Shown piece by piece: positions 55,306 through 62,941 of a stretch of DNA of 64,000 nucleotides. The stretch is from Candidatus Paraprochloron terpiosi LD05 (GTDB lineage: Bacteria; Cyanobacteriota; Cyanobacteriia; Cyanobacteriales; Prochloraceae), in contig CP073341.1 in assembly GCA_018141785.1 (NCBI GenBank), positions 2,773,261 through 2,837,260 of the forward strand, in the 5' to 3' direction. The position numbers and the translations under genes are program-made. The stretch's first letter is position 1. Every line of letters starts with the position of its first letter. The notes under the pieces were generated by a model that searched no databases, was not told where the DNA came from, and was given only the letters and a program-made list of their open reading frames with translations.

Positions 55306-55427
55306 ATGAAATAGCTTTTGAATTAGTACCATTTGAATTTGGGCCTCTACCTGCAATTATATTTGCAGTATCCTTAGGCGGTATCCATTACTTCAGAAAT
55401 AAAAGAGGAGGTAAAGATAAGAGATAG
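55305..55427 (+). pseudogene. 3' end of the interrupted secreted-protein gene
   Basis: Codons for DEIAFELVPFEFGP and LPAIIFAVSLGGIHYFRNKR, GGKDKR and stop. This is the end of the gene that starts at 51937; it shows the intact PFE-type C-terminal anchor. The frame would join to the 5' part if the element block were removed, give or take one base. Confidence 0.82.
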
Positions 55428-55566
55428 AGCCAGCCTAAATGATTTGTGGAAATACTCCTGGCTATAGCGCGTCTAAATCATTACGGCAATACCTCGACGG
55501 CACATGACGGAATTTTGCAGTAGAGACGCAATATTCTTGATTACGCCTCTACATGCAGCGGGAGGC

Positions 55567-56331
55567 TTAAGCCACCTCTGTGATACTAACTATGGTGGCC
55601 CCAGTGCGATTAATCCGCTGAATTTGCGGTGTCATTTTGCCACCGGAAACGATATACTCAGTGGTACTGCGACGACGTGGGCTGTCGAATTTAGAACCTT
55701 TAACCAGAATTTTGAAGGTTTTCTCGGTAGCATCTTGATAAGCAACACTACGAACCCCAGTGGCAGGAACAATCTTGTTGCTGCTATTAGTAGCTACTTC
55801 TTGCACTAGGCGAGAAGCGGAGAAACCACTATCAATTTCTGCCACACCCCGGAACAGGGATACAGTGCGGGTATAACCCACCTGCTTTTGTCCCACCTGA
55901 CTTACAGCACCTTGGTAATAAGGCACAATATTCTCCCCGAAAGTCTCCCGATACTCCAGGCTATCGATATAGGAGTCGATTTCTGCATCGTAACCTTGTT
56001 CTACGCAGGTGCGGATATGAGCGGAAACCTCACTCTGATCTGTGGGAGCGCGACCTAAGATATGCTTGAAATTCAGCTCCACAAAGCGATAGGGGGCGCA
56101 GGATTCAAAATAGCGATCGCGGTAGAAGTCTGATTTAGCCACAGCCCGGACAAATTCCCGCACTGTCAGACTGCCCTCCATAAACTGAGATTCCGCACTC
56201 ACCAACCGCTCACTTTCCATGACGTGGGGGTTCCCCAACACTTGCTTATAAACAGCTCGAATGGCAGCCTGTTTATCTGAAACCGTACTTGTGGACCATA
56301 TTTCCACAGGTCCACCCAACACTGTACTCAT
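55567..56331 (-). CDS. cpeD: phycoerythrin-associated rod linker CpeD-like
   Basis: A 254-residue linker with PBS linker domain (AIRAVYKQVLGNPHVMESER, GSLTVREFVRAVAKSDFYRD, LNFKHILGRAP, DAEIDSYIDSLEYRE) and C-terminal CpcD domain (KTFKILVKGSK to INRTGATIVSITEVA). It starts 36 bases after the cpeC stop. Downstream the operon is interrupted by the foreign block. The letter D rests on its place after cpeC. Confidence 0.85.
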   Translation of the reverse strand: MSTVLGGPVEIWSTSTVSDKQAAIRAVYKQVLGNPHVMESERLVSAESQFMEGSLTVREFVRAVAKSDFYRDRYFESCAPYRFVELNFKHILGRAPTDQSEVSAHIRTCVEQGYDAEIDSYIDSLEYRETFGENIVPYYQGAVSQVGQKQVGYTRTVSLFRGVAEIDSGFSASRLVQEVATNSSNKIVPATGVRSVAYQDATEKTFKILVKGSKFDSPRRRSTTEYIVSGGKMTPQIQRINRTGATIVSITEVA

Positions 56332-56367
56332 GCAATTTCTCCTGAATAAAAGCTAACAGAATGCCGA

Positions 56368-57243
56368 TTAAATCGCCGTAATACTAGCGATTTGACCCCC
56401 TTGTTTATGAATCCGCTTATATTGTTCCGAAAGCTTATCGAAAGGTACAATGTACACCTTGTTAGAGCGGCGGAATTTGGAGACGCGATTCACTGCACCA
56501 GGGGAAGCATAAGCTGTAACCTCAATGCGGTAAACCTTCCCTTGATCAGAAGCACCAGCACCGTGACGGGTACGAGAACCCAGGGTGGTATCTTGGAAAG
56601 ACCAACCATCGCCAGCGGTACCAGAAGAAGGAGCAACTACAGGGAGGGGGGTTTCCTGAATCACGTACTTATTCAAGACGGGACTCTTACCCGCCAAACT
56701 GCCTTTCAAGTCGCTGGAAGAAGCACCGCGCAACATGGCAAACATATGAGTAAACCCAACCATATTTTGTCCTGGTTGGGTTTTGTAGCCTCTGTAATAG
56801 GGAACGAAGTCCTCTCCATAGGCATTTTGGTATTCGTCGCTATCCAAGTAGGAATCGATTTCTGCCTCAAAACCTTCACTATCCAGGATAGTGCTGTGTG
56901 CTCTCATTTCCTCCAAACCATCGGGAGTGCGCCCGAGGAGATGCTTGAAATTCAGCTCAATTGCTCGATAACGAGGAACTGAGTCAAAGAAGCGGGAGCG
57001 ATACAAGTCTGATTTAGCTACAGCCCGAATAAATTCTCTGACGCTGAGTTCTCCCCGTTTGAACTGGGATTCGGGAATAGCGGCACGTTCGCTCTCCATG
57101 ACGTAAGCATTGCCCAAAACTTGCCGATACACAGCGCGGATAATGCTTTCAACGTCTTCTTCTGAGCGCCCGGGAATCAGTTCTATGGGATCTGTATCTT
57201 CAAATAGGCTGACACCTAATTGGGATGCGGGTCCAAAAACCAT
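56368..57243 (-). CDS. cpeC: phycoerythrin-associated rod linker CpeC
   Basis: A 291-residue linker: MVFGPASQLGVSLFEDTDPI at the start, PBS linker domain about 30-165 (IIRAVYRQVLGNAYVMESER, FKRGELSVREFIRAV, FKHLLGRTP, EAEIDSYLDSDEY), and a CpcD domain at the end (VYRIEVTAYASPGAVNRVSK to GGQIASITAI). ATG 57243 follows AAGGAGAC; the frame is open further upstream but that part is non-coding leader. It is the first gene of the linker/lyase operon. Confidence 0.9.
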   Translation of the reverse strand: MVFGPASQLGVSLFEDTDPIELIPGRSEEDVESIIRAVYRQVLGNAYVMESERAAIPESQFKRGELSVREFIRAVAKSDLYRSRFFDSVPRYRAIELNFKHLLGRTPDGLEEMRAHSTILDSEGFEAEIDSYLDSDEYQNAYGEDFVPYYRGYKTQPGQNMVGFTHMFAMLRGASSSDLKGSLAGKSPVLNKYVIQETPLPVVAPSSGTAGDGWSFQDTTLGSRTRHGAGASDQGKVYRIEVTAYASPGAVNRVSKFRRSNKVYIVPFDKLSEQYKRIHKQGGQIASITAI

Positions 57244-57763
57244 CAAATGTCTCCTTGACAGGAATAAAGTTTTTTTGGGAAAAGTGTTTTTATTTTCTTG
57301 ACAAAACTTTACAAGCTTCTCCTCTAATATGAGAGATTCTGAATCGCTTGTAAGCTGGAAAAGGCTAACGGTAATTATTACCCATGGACTATGCCCATGG
57401 CAAATTTTCCTTATCCAATCGTGGGTTTTAGGGCTATCGTGAATATTCGATAACACCGATGACTTTCCCATTTATACTATGCTGTTGGATTCCTAATTAT
57501 TAATAATTGTAAAGTTTCTTGCTCTTCTGTGGAGATGGCAATTGTACCTTGGGTGATTGCGTTACACAACGCTTTGTTGATAAAATGTAACATTTGGTTA
57601 CCGGGGGCTGGGCGACCCCTTCGGGATCCGCGAAGCGGCGCGCTTCCTCCTCTCCTGCCACCAGTCACAAAATTAACTTATCTATTTCCATGAACACTCA
57701 CTTACTTTAACAACAACTAAATTAGTTTATTGATTATTTTTTTCTCTATCGCAAGCCTATGGG
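57244..57763 (-). promoter_or_regulatory. cpeC upstream region with possible leader hairpin
   Basis: 520 bases without a convincing gene. On the minus strand a -10-like TATAAAT lies near 57477 and the hairpin CCATGG / CCATGG at 57382-57400 would be in the transcript leader. In Fremyella the cpeC leader carries a hairpin used in green-light control, so this is a possible analogue (inference only). A GC-rich repeat near 57600-57660 looks like a dispersed element. Confidence 0.4.
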
Positions 57764-57802
57764 TTGTTTACAATAAACTGTAATCTATTCAGAAAACTAA
57801 CC

Positions 57803-58234
57803 ATGACATCATCCCTCTACGACACAGACTACAATCAATGGATACAAGAAACCGTCCAACAACTGCAAAACCGCAACTTCGATCCCATAGATTGGGAAAA
57901 CTTAATCGAAGAATTAGAAAGCATGGGGAAAAACGACAAACGCGCTTTGATTAGTCTTTTAACCCGTCTTCTAGAACACCTCCTTAAATTGTCCTACTGG
58001 GAATCAGAAAAACCCAGATCTGGAAATCACTGGTCATCAGAAATCGTTAACTTTCGCGCCCAAATTAAAACCCGCATCGAAGATAGTCCTAGTTTTCGTC
58101 CTCAAATGGAAACCTTCTACGAAAAAGCCTATCCTGTCGCCCTAAAATCTGTCTCCAAACTCTTTTCACTTCCTCCAGAAGCTAATATTAGTCTTTCCCA
58201 AGCATTAGATGAAGACTGGTTTCCTAATGAATAA
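57803..58234 (+). CDS. DUF29 family protein
   Basis: A 143-residue protein of the DUF29 family, common and multicopy in cyanobacteria: LYDTDYNQWIQETVQQLQNR, then DWENLIEELESMGKNDKRAL, LLEHLLKLSYW and, at the end, SLSQALDEDWFP. No function is established. ATG 57803 is chosen to match the family start. Confidence 0.9.
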   Translation: MTSSLYDTDYNQWIQETVQQLQNRNFDPIDWENLIEELESMGKNDKRALISLLTRLLEHLLKLSYWESEKPRSGNHWSSEIVNFRAQIKTRIEDSPSFRPQMETFYEKAYPVALKSVSKLFSLPPEANISLSQALDEDWFPNE

Positions 58235-58616
58235 AATCACCTGAAGGGGTTTTATTCATTAGCCCGCAGTTCATTCGCCGGCGTCTCGGGGGTCGCTAGG
58301 AGTCATCGCTAGTGTCAAAGATATTTCTTATCTAGAAGACGATTGAAACCTTCTTGCTCAAAGTTACAATCAGTTGTCAAAGTATAGTTTAAAACGATTG
58401 TTCGATAAAGTCCTCTAACGCTTGCCAAAGCAACTAATTTAGCCAGCACATAGCTATGACTGAATCAAAGAGATTCCTGGATTAATCATGAATTCAACTG
58501 CTGTCTGATGATGATGTTACCTTTTCTAGAGCTGGTCATTGCGGTATTTGACTAGGGTTGTGGGAGGAGGGGGATAGGGTTATTTTTCGCCAAACTTTCC
58601 TCTATTTATTTCTGAT
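58235..58616. other. intergenic region, nothing supported
   Basis: About 380 bases between the DUF29 gene and the end of the pentapeptide gene. GC-rich near 58270-58300 and AT-rich after that. No reading frame, tRNA or clear repeat seen. Confidence 0.5.
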
Positions 58617-59108
58617 TTAACATCTAAGATAATCCCCATTGGGTGCAACAGACCTGTTACATGTAGCACCATTCATATTAACACCATTCATATTAGCCCC
58701 AACAAAATTAGCCCGATATAAGCTAGCCCTAATGAGGCTAACATCGGTTAAATTTGCGTCTGCTAGTTTAGCGCTACCTAAGAAAACATTATTCATCTTA
58801 GCATTGCTCAAGTTAGCCCCAGTTAAATCTACATGCCCTAAATGTGCATTATTAAGCATAGCTCCACTTAGGTTGGCTTTGATTAATTTTGTGTCCCTTA
58901 AATTAGCAGAACGCAAATCAGCACCACGCAAATCGGCATCGCTCAAATTTAGCCTGCTTAAATCTGCTCCACTCAAATCACATCCGGGACAATTTCTGGT
59001 TTCTTTCAATCGTGCCACATGGTCGGGGTTTTCAGCATGAGTTGGAAAGGTCAAACCAACAACAGCTAAGAGGGCGAAGGTAGTAGTCAAAGCCTTGGAT
59101 TTCATCAT
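58617..59108 (-). CDS. exported pentapeptide-repeat protein
   Basis: A 163-residue protein: signal peptide (KALTTTFALLAVVGLTFPTHA), then VARLKETRNCPGCDLSGADLS and pentapeptide repeats to the end (LRGADLRSANLRDTKL and so on), closing with ATCNRS and YLRC. The Cys pairs at the beginning and end could form disulfides and cap the beta-helix. This layout (RNCPGCDLSGANL) occurs in many cyanobacterial periplasmic proteins. ATG 59108 (MMKSKAL) is preferred to one 20 codons upstream. Confidence 0.83.
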   Translation of the reverse strand: MMKSKALTTTFALLAVVGLTFPTHAENPDHVARLKETRNCPGCDLSGADLSRLNLSDADLRGADLRSANLRDTKLIKANLSGAMLNNAHLGHVDLTGANLSNAKMNNVFLGSAKLADANLTDVSLIRASLYRANFVGANMNGVNMNGATCNRSVAPNGDYLRC

Positions 59109-59336
59109 TAATCCCAATTTGTTTAGCAACAGTAATATCTTGCCAACTGGCTCACAGAGAATCCCCAAAAATTAACATTTCTTAATATTTCACCTGGCAG
59201 GGTAAGATTCAACGCCTGGTTTAGACAATGTTAACATTGGTTGATATAATTGTCAAGGTACTAAGTAGGTTGACGAGCTTCTCTGAGAAGGAGGTAAAAA
59301 AGTTGCAGTATGTCCAACACATAAATTTGCTCCGTC

Positions 59337-59526
59337 ATGGCTAAAGTAGCGAAAGAAATTATCTTTTACTCAGATATTGCAGCAAACGAGCCATTTAATA
59401 ACTGGCTAAATGGTTTGCGAGATCCTCTTATAAGACGACAAAAGCACCCAAACCCAGAATATTAAAACTGCTAAAGCCTATTGGAAGGACTACTTAAATG
59501 ATGAGAAAATGCAAAACTTTACATGA
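59337..59526 (+). pseudogene. HigB/Gp49-like toxin with internal deletion
   Basis: Starts AKEIIFYSDIAANEPFNNWL, NGLRDPLIRR, as the HigB-like (phage Gp49) toxin. Then, in another frame, DDKSTQTQNIKTAKAYWKDY and stop, as the end of the same family. The middle, with most of the catalytic part, is deleted. Its end overlaps the next small gene, as in intact modules. Confidence 0.75.
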
Positions 59527-59752
59527 AGTAACCAAAGAATATTTCATGAAACATCCAGAAGAAGATGAGGAATTTATGACCCCGCAGGAATTGAAAAAAG
59601 ACTTTTCTTGTAAAGAAAATCCACCCCTTGATAGTGTGAAATTCATTATGGGGGCAATTAGGTTATCAGCTTATGCCAAAACCGCTACCAAAAACGTAGG
59701 GTGGGGAATCAGAGAAGTGTTTGGTACTCTATTAATGGAAGGAAATTGTTGA
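59498..59752 (+). CDS. possible antitoxin of the broken HigB module
   Basis: An 84-residue protein (CKTLHEVTKEYFMKHPEEDE and so on). It overlaps the toxin remnant's end, which suggests it was the antitoxin, but the helix-turn-helix of HigA-like partners is not convincing and the second half (LDSVKFIMGAIRLSAYAK) looks unrelated. It may itself be damaged. Confidence 0.45.
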   Translation: MMRKCKTLHEVTKEYFMKHPEEDEEFMTPQELKKDFSCKENPPLDSVKFIMGAIRLSAYAKTATKNVGWGIREVFGTLLMEGNC

Positions 59753-59772
59753 TTGCCCACCTTACCAACTGG

Positions 59773-60327
59773 TCACTGTTTCAGTTCCACTCCAAAACCA
59801 ACTAAACCCACTGTTTCCAAAGGTTGTCCTTCAGGAGGACGAAGGTAATTGAGAATTTTCCGAATCCGCAAATTGGGATTAATCAGGGTAATAGAATCCA
59901 CCGATACAACCCGAGTATAATAAGTTGTCATGAGTAATTCTTTAGTGTTGGTATTAAAGCGAAAATGAGATACAATGGGTTTAGCTTCTTCATAAGCTCG
60001 ATCTCGCAGATAATCTCCTTCTAAAAAGGGGGAGTATTCTGCTTTGAGGACGAACAGGAAGTTCAATTCTTGGGATACCTCTTCCCCTGTTTCTGAAATG
60101 GTATAAAAACCAAGATTATATCCCGGAAGACTCTCCAGTTCTGCTTGAACAGGATATTTATTATCTGCTAAAACCTTGGCTTTTCCCTCAACAGTCAGGG
60201 GTTTGATGTTAAAATCAGTGTGGGAGCGCTCTACCTCTTTCTGAGTCAGATAGTGATAGGTACGCTCAGTTTGCCATTTACCCACGCAACAGGCAAAAAA
60301 ATCTTGAAACTTGGCTTTATTCACCAT
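59773..60327 (-). CDS. divergent CpcS-like lyase, last gene of PBP-like operon
   Basis: A 184-residue protein with the lipocalin-fold bilin lyase pattern: FQDFFACCVGKWQTERTYHY (compare FFxxSxGxWxSxRxxHH), YLRDRAYEEAKPIVSHFRF, LLMTTYYTRVVSVDSI, and PNLRIRKILNYLRP. It is clearly apart from the CpcS, CpeS and CpeU-type lyases here. Its start overlaps the preceding gene by 11 bases and the operon's first gene is phycobiliprotein-like, so it may attach a bilin to that protein; this is inference. Confidence 0.7.
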   Translation of the reverse strand: MVNKAKFQDFFACCVGKWQTERTYHYLTQKEVERSHTDFNIKPLTVEGKAKVLADNKYPVQAELESLPGYNLGFYTISETGEEVSQELNFLFVLKAEYSPFLEGDYLRDRAYEEAKPIVSHFRFNTNTKELLMTTYYTRVVSVDSITLINPNLRIRKILNYLRPPEGQPLETVGLVGFGVELKQ

Positions 60328-60778
60328 TGGTAAGTTCTATTTTAAATATACTATCCTTAGGTTTACCAGCAATAACTGTTTCCCAACCAATAGAGGTGAG
60401 AAATTGTGCCCCTGAAGCTGTTTCCACTACGTCTACACCCCATTCTCCCAGTTGGAGAGAGTGGGGGGATGAACTGGTAGCAGGAGTTGTCTTCTTACCT
60501 CCTAAGATAAGGATATCAGCCATGGGCACATCCTTATTTTTCTGGGTGAGGCGTTTTTGTAATAAAGCTTGACCACACATTTCCCCTACTTGAGAGGGTG
60601 ACAATTCTGGGGGAAATATAAGCTCTAGGATCCAATGAGGGTTATTTACCAGACCACAAGCAATATTCTGATTATAACTCAATCCTTCCTTAAATATTTG
60701 GATAAATTCTTCCCGACTCAGTTCTGGGAAGATTTCGGAGGATATATCGAAATTATGGGAGAGCAACATTCTGACCAT
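60317..60778 (-). CDS. unknown protein in PBP-like operon
   Basis: A 153-residue soluble protein. First half helical (FPELSREEFIQIFKEGLSYN), then IACGLVNNPHWILELIFPPE, a basic segment (ALLQKRLTQKNKD), and a possibly disordered middle (TTPATSSSPHS) before a strand-rich end. No family recognised. It begins 26 bases after the phycobiliprotein-like gene and overlaps the lyase-like gene, so it belongs to the same transcript. Confidence 0.6.
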   Translation of the reverse strand: MVRMLLSHNFDISSEIFPELSREEFIQIFKEGLSYNQNIACGLVNNPHWILELIFPPELSPSQVGEMCGQALLQKRLTQKNKDVPMADILILGGKKTTPATSSSPHSLQLGEWGVDVVETASGAQFLTSIGWETVIAGKPKDSIFKIELTNGE

Positions 60779-60804
60779 TGGGCTTTAAAATATGATGGAC
60801 TGGA

Positions 60805-61590
60805 CTATTTGAAGGACTTGAGTTTACCAATTAAATGGTCGAAATAGGGGGAAAGGGAGTCTTGCTGTTGGGGGAGTCTCTTTAAACTGGCAGTCTTGAG
60901 ACATTCTAACCCTAACACCATGGCTTTTAAAGGTACCCCCAGTTCTTGATAGAGTAATTCCATGTGCTTTAACCCCTCCTCGCTGGTGAACTCAGGATTT
61001 TCTCCCGTTACTCCATAGGTAATGCAGCGGAGAAAATGCCAAAAATCTCGCCAACAAGCTTCTGCTCGTTCTGGGGGATATAAATCACCTCCGGGTTCGG
61101 TAATATGGGGATATTGCTTTAACACTTCAGTCCTGGCTTCTGCTACAATTTCTGGAGCATTATCCCGCAGGAACTTGGCAGTGTCGGTGAAGGGAGATTG
61201 GATTTGCTCTAAGTCACTGTCTGTGAGATACCTTCCTTCATCGTCTGCTTGTTGGAAAATTTGGATGTATTCTGGGGGTTGAGATGACTCCCAAGATGCA
61301 AAACTGACGATTCTCGCTTTGAGAATTAACTCTTTGACTTTTTCGTTTAATTTTGTTTCACGCAGAGGCGCTCCGGCGCTGAGTTGAGTTTGGAGTTGCT
61401 GGAGAGCAGCTTCGATTTTGATGATTTCAGGGTTGGTTTTGAGCTTCTCCAGGGCTGCTTGCTTGGGGATTTTGACTTTTTTGGCCATGGACAGGGCATC
61501 ATCCACTATTCTTTGTTTATACGCCTCTAGTTCCGCCATAACTTGCTGGATTTCTTCTGCTGATGGTTGGGTATCCTGGGTTTCGGACAT
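60805..61590 (-). CDS. divergent phycobiliprotein-like protein
   Basis: A 261-residue protein. The C-terminal half resembles the phycobiliprotein globin fold: AEACWRDFWHFLRCITYGV at 177-194 fits the bilin-binding helix (Cys-X-Arg-Asp, then a Leu-Arg and Tyr), followed by TSEEGLKHMELLYQELGVPL, like the segment after it in alpha subunits. Cys-179, Arg-181 and Asp-182 match the chromophore Cys and its ligand Asp. The first ~130 residues are a helical extension, absent from rod and core subunits. Sole first gene of a three-gene operon with a lyase-like gene. Function unknown; sensor or assembly protein are possibilities. Confidence 0.7.
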   Translation of the reverse strand: MSETQDTQPSAEEIQQVMAELEAYKQRIVDDALSMAKKVKIPKQAALEKLKTNPEIIKIEAALQQLQTQLSAGAPLRETKLNEKVKELILKARIVSFASWESSQPPEYIQIFQQADDEGRYLTDSDLEQIQSPFTDTAKFLRDNAPEIVAEARTEVLKQYPHITEPGGDLYPPERAEACWRDFWHFLRCITYGVTGENPEFTSEEGLKHMELLYQELGVPLKAMVLGLECLKTASLKRLPQQQDSLSPYFDHLIGKLKSFK

Positions 61591-61823
61591 AGTTATTTTC
61601 CCGGTTCGGTTATCTGGATCTAGCTTTTATCTTCTCAAAAGCTGTCACCTGTGGCTAGTAGAGCGTCTAGACTAAATAAAATTGTGGGTAAACAATAAGC
61701 CTCTGATCCCTTATTAAGGGGGGATCTTGGGGGGATCGTCAAATATAGCCACCATTTTAAGCTAGACGTAGTACTAGTTTTGTAAAGTAAAGTAAAAAAA
61801 ATCTATAACCACTGCATATTACC

Positions 61824-62480
61824 ATGGATATTCAGGAAATTGAAACCAAATTAACCAGCTCTGATTTTTCTGAGCGACTCAAGGCGATCGCCCAGTTGAA
61901 GGATTATGATTCGGAAGTAGCAGTACCCCTGCTGTTGAGTAGGATAAAGGATAGGCAGTTTTTAGTCCGTTCCTTTGTGGCTATGGGGCTGGGTAAAAAA
62001 CAGACAGCGGAGTCTTTTGCTGCTTTGTTGGAGTTAATCAAGTTTGATCGGGATCCCAACGTTCGCGCGGAAGCTGCCAATTCTCTATCCCTCTTCGGTC
62101 AAGTGGCTGCTTCTCATTTAACCACCCTCTTTCACCAAGACGACAACTGGCTGGTCCGTCGCAGCGTTCTGGCAGCTTTAGTAGAACTGAACTGCCCTGA
62201 AGAACTTTTTGATGTTTGCAGTTGCGGGATCCAAGGGGAAGACGTAACGGTACAGGAAGCGTCTATTGATGGTTTTGGCTACCTGGCCAATTCTGACAAG
62301 AACAAAGCTGCTTTAGACAAACTTTTGAGTTTGCTCAAAGCAGAGTGGTGGCGTGTTAGAGTGCGAGTAGCCCGTGCTTTGGGCAAATTTGAGGTACAGG
62401 AGGCAAAGGACGCTCTGGTTCAATTAAGACAGGATGAAGACTATCGGGTGGTGGGGGCTGCTTTGAAAGCTTTGGTGTAG
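61824..62480 (+). CDS. HEAT-repeat protein of the CpcE/NblB type
   Basis: A 218-residue HEAT-repeat protein: DFSERLKAIAQLKDYDSEVA, FLVRSFVAMGLGKKQTAES, NVRAEAANSLSLFG, DNWLVRRSVLAALVELN and so on to YRVVGAALKALV. It looks like E/F-type lyases and NblB. It is divergent from the phycobiliprotein-like operon, 233 bases apart, and may serve it. A GCGATCGC site lies within. Confidence 0.72.
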   Translation: MDIQEIETKLTSSDFSERLKAIAQLKDYDSEVAVPLLLSRIKDRQFLVRSFVAMGLGKKQTAESFAALLELIKFDRDPNVRAEAANSLSLFGQVAASHLTTLFHQDDNWLVRRSVLAALVELNCPEELFDVCSCGIQGEDVTVQEASIDGFGYLANSDKNKAALDKLLSLLKAEWWRVRVRVARALGKFEVQEAKDALVQLRQDEDYRVVGAALKALV

Positions 62481-62941
62481 AAAGAGTTTTATTGAACCGC
62501 AGAGGCGCAGAGGACACTGAGAAAGAGAAGAGAGTTGCACGTAGAGACGGGGTTACCCAACATGAGTTAGCGCTATCATGTAAAATTTTGAACAAGATTC
62601 AACATTTGGGGTAAATCACCTATTTTAGATGTGTATAATGGGCGGTAGATATATAACTTTAAATGGATTGATCATCATGACTTTCAAACTTGAACTAAAA
62701 GACCTACTACCTCACTCTCACCAGCTCTCCAAATCTAAAATAAACCAAATATTCAAAGGGAAGGAAAATTACCAACAAAATTAAAATTGTCCATCTAGTG
62801 ACATTTATTATTCCAATAATTTAAATACTTTCTAATGTGGAGTCTTAACCTATATCTCATTAGGGCTAACAGAAGCAATAGGTACCTTGGAAGGGAGATG
62901 CGTCAGTTTTTAAGTAGCGAGCCCTCTGGATGGAGAGGATG
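62481..62941. other. intergenic region with dispersed repeat
   Basis: 460 bases. Starts with the AACCGCAGAGGCGCAGAGGA repeat (62494-62513), also seen at 23213 after cpeY and, degenerate, near 34160. A 35-codon frame at 62677-62784 has no recognisable family and is not listed as a gene. No terminator seen for the HEAT gene. Confidence 0.55.

Noticed and set aside
57244..57471. N-terminal extension of cpeC
   Set aside because: The open frame continues upstream, but the family starts at MVFGPAS with a good ribosome site; the extension does not look like a linker.
57477..57668. A minus-strand frame of 63 codons upstream of cpeC
   Set aside because: Its first part is a GC-rich dispersed repeat and the rest has no recognisable pattern.
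62677..62784. 35-codon frame (MTFKLELKDLLPHSH)
   Set aside because: Short, alone, no clear ribosome site or family.
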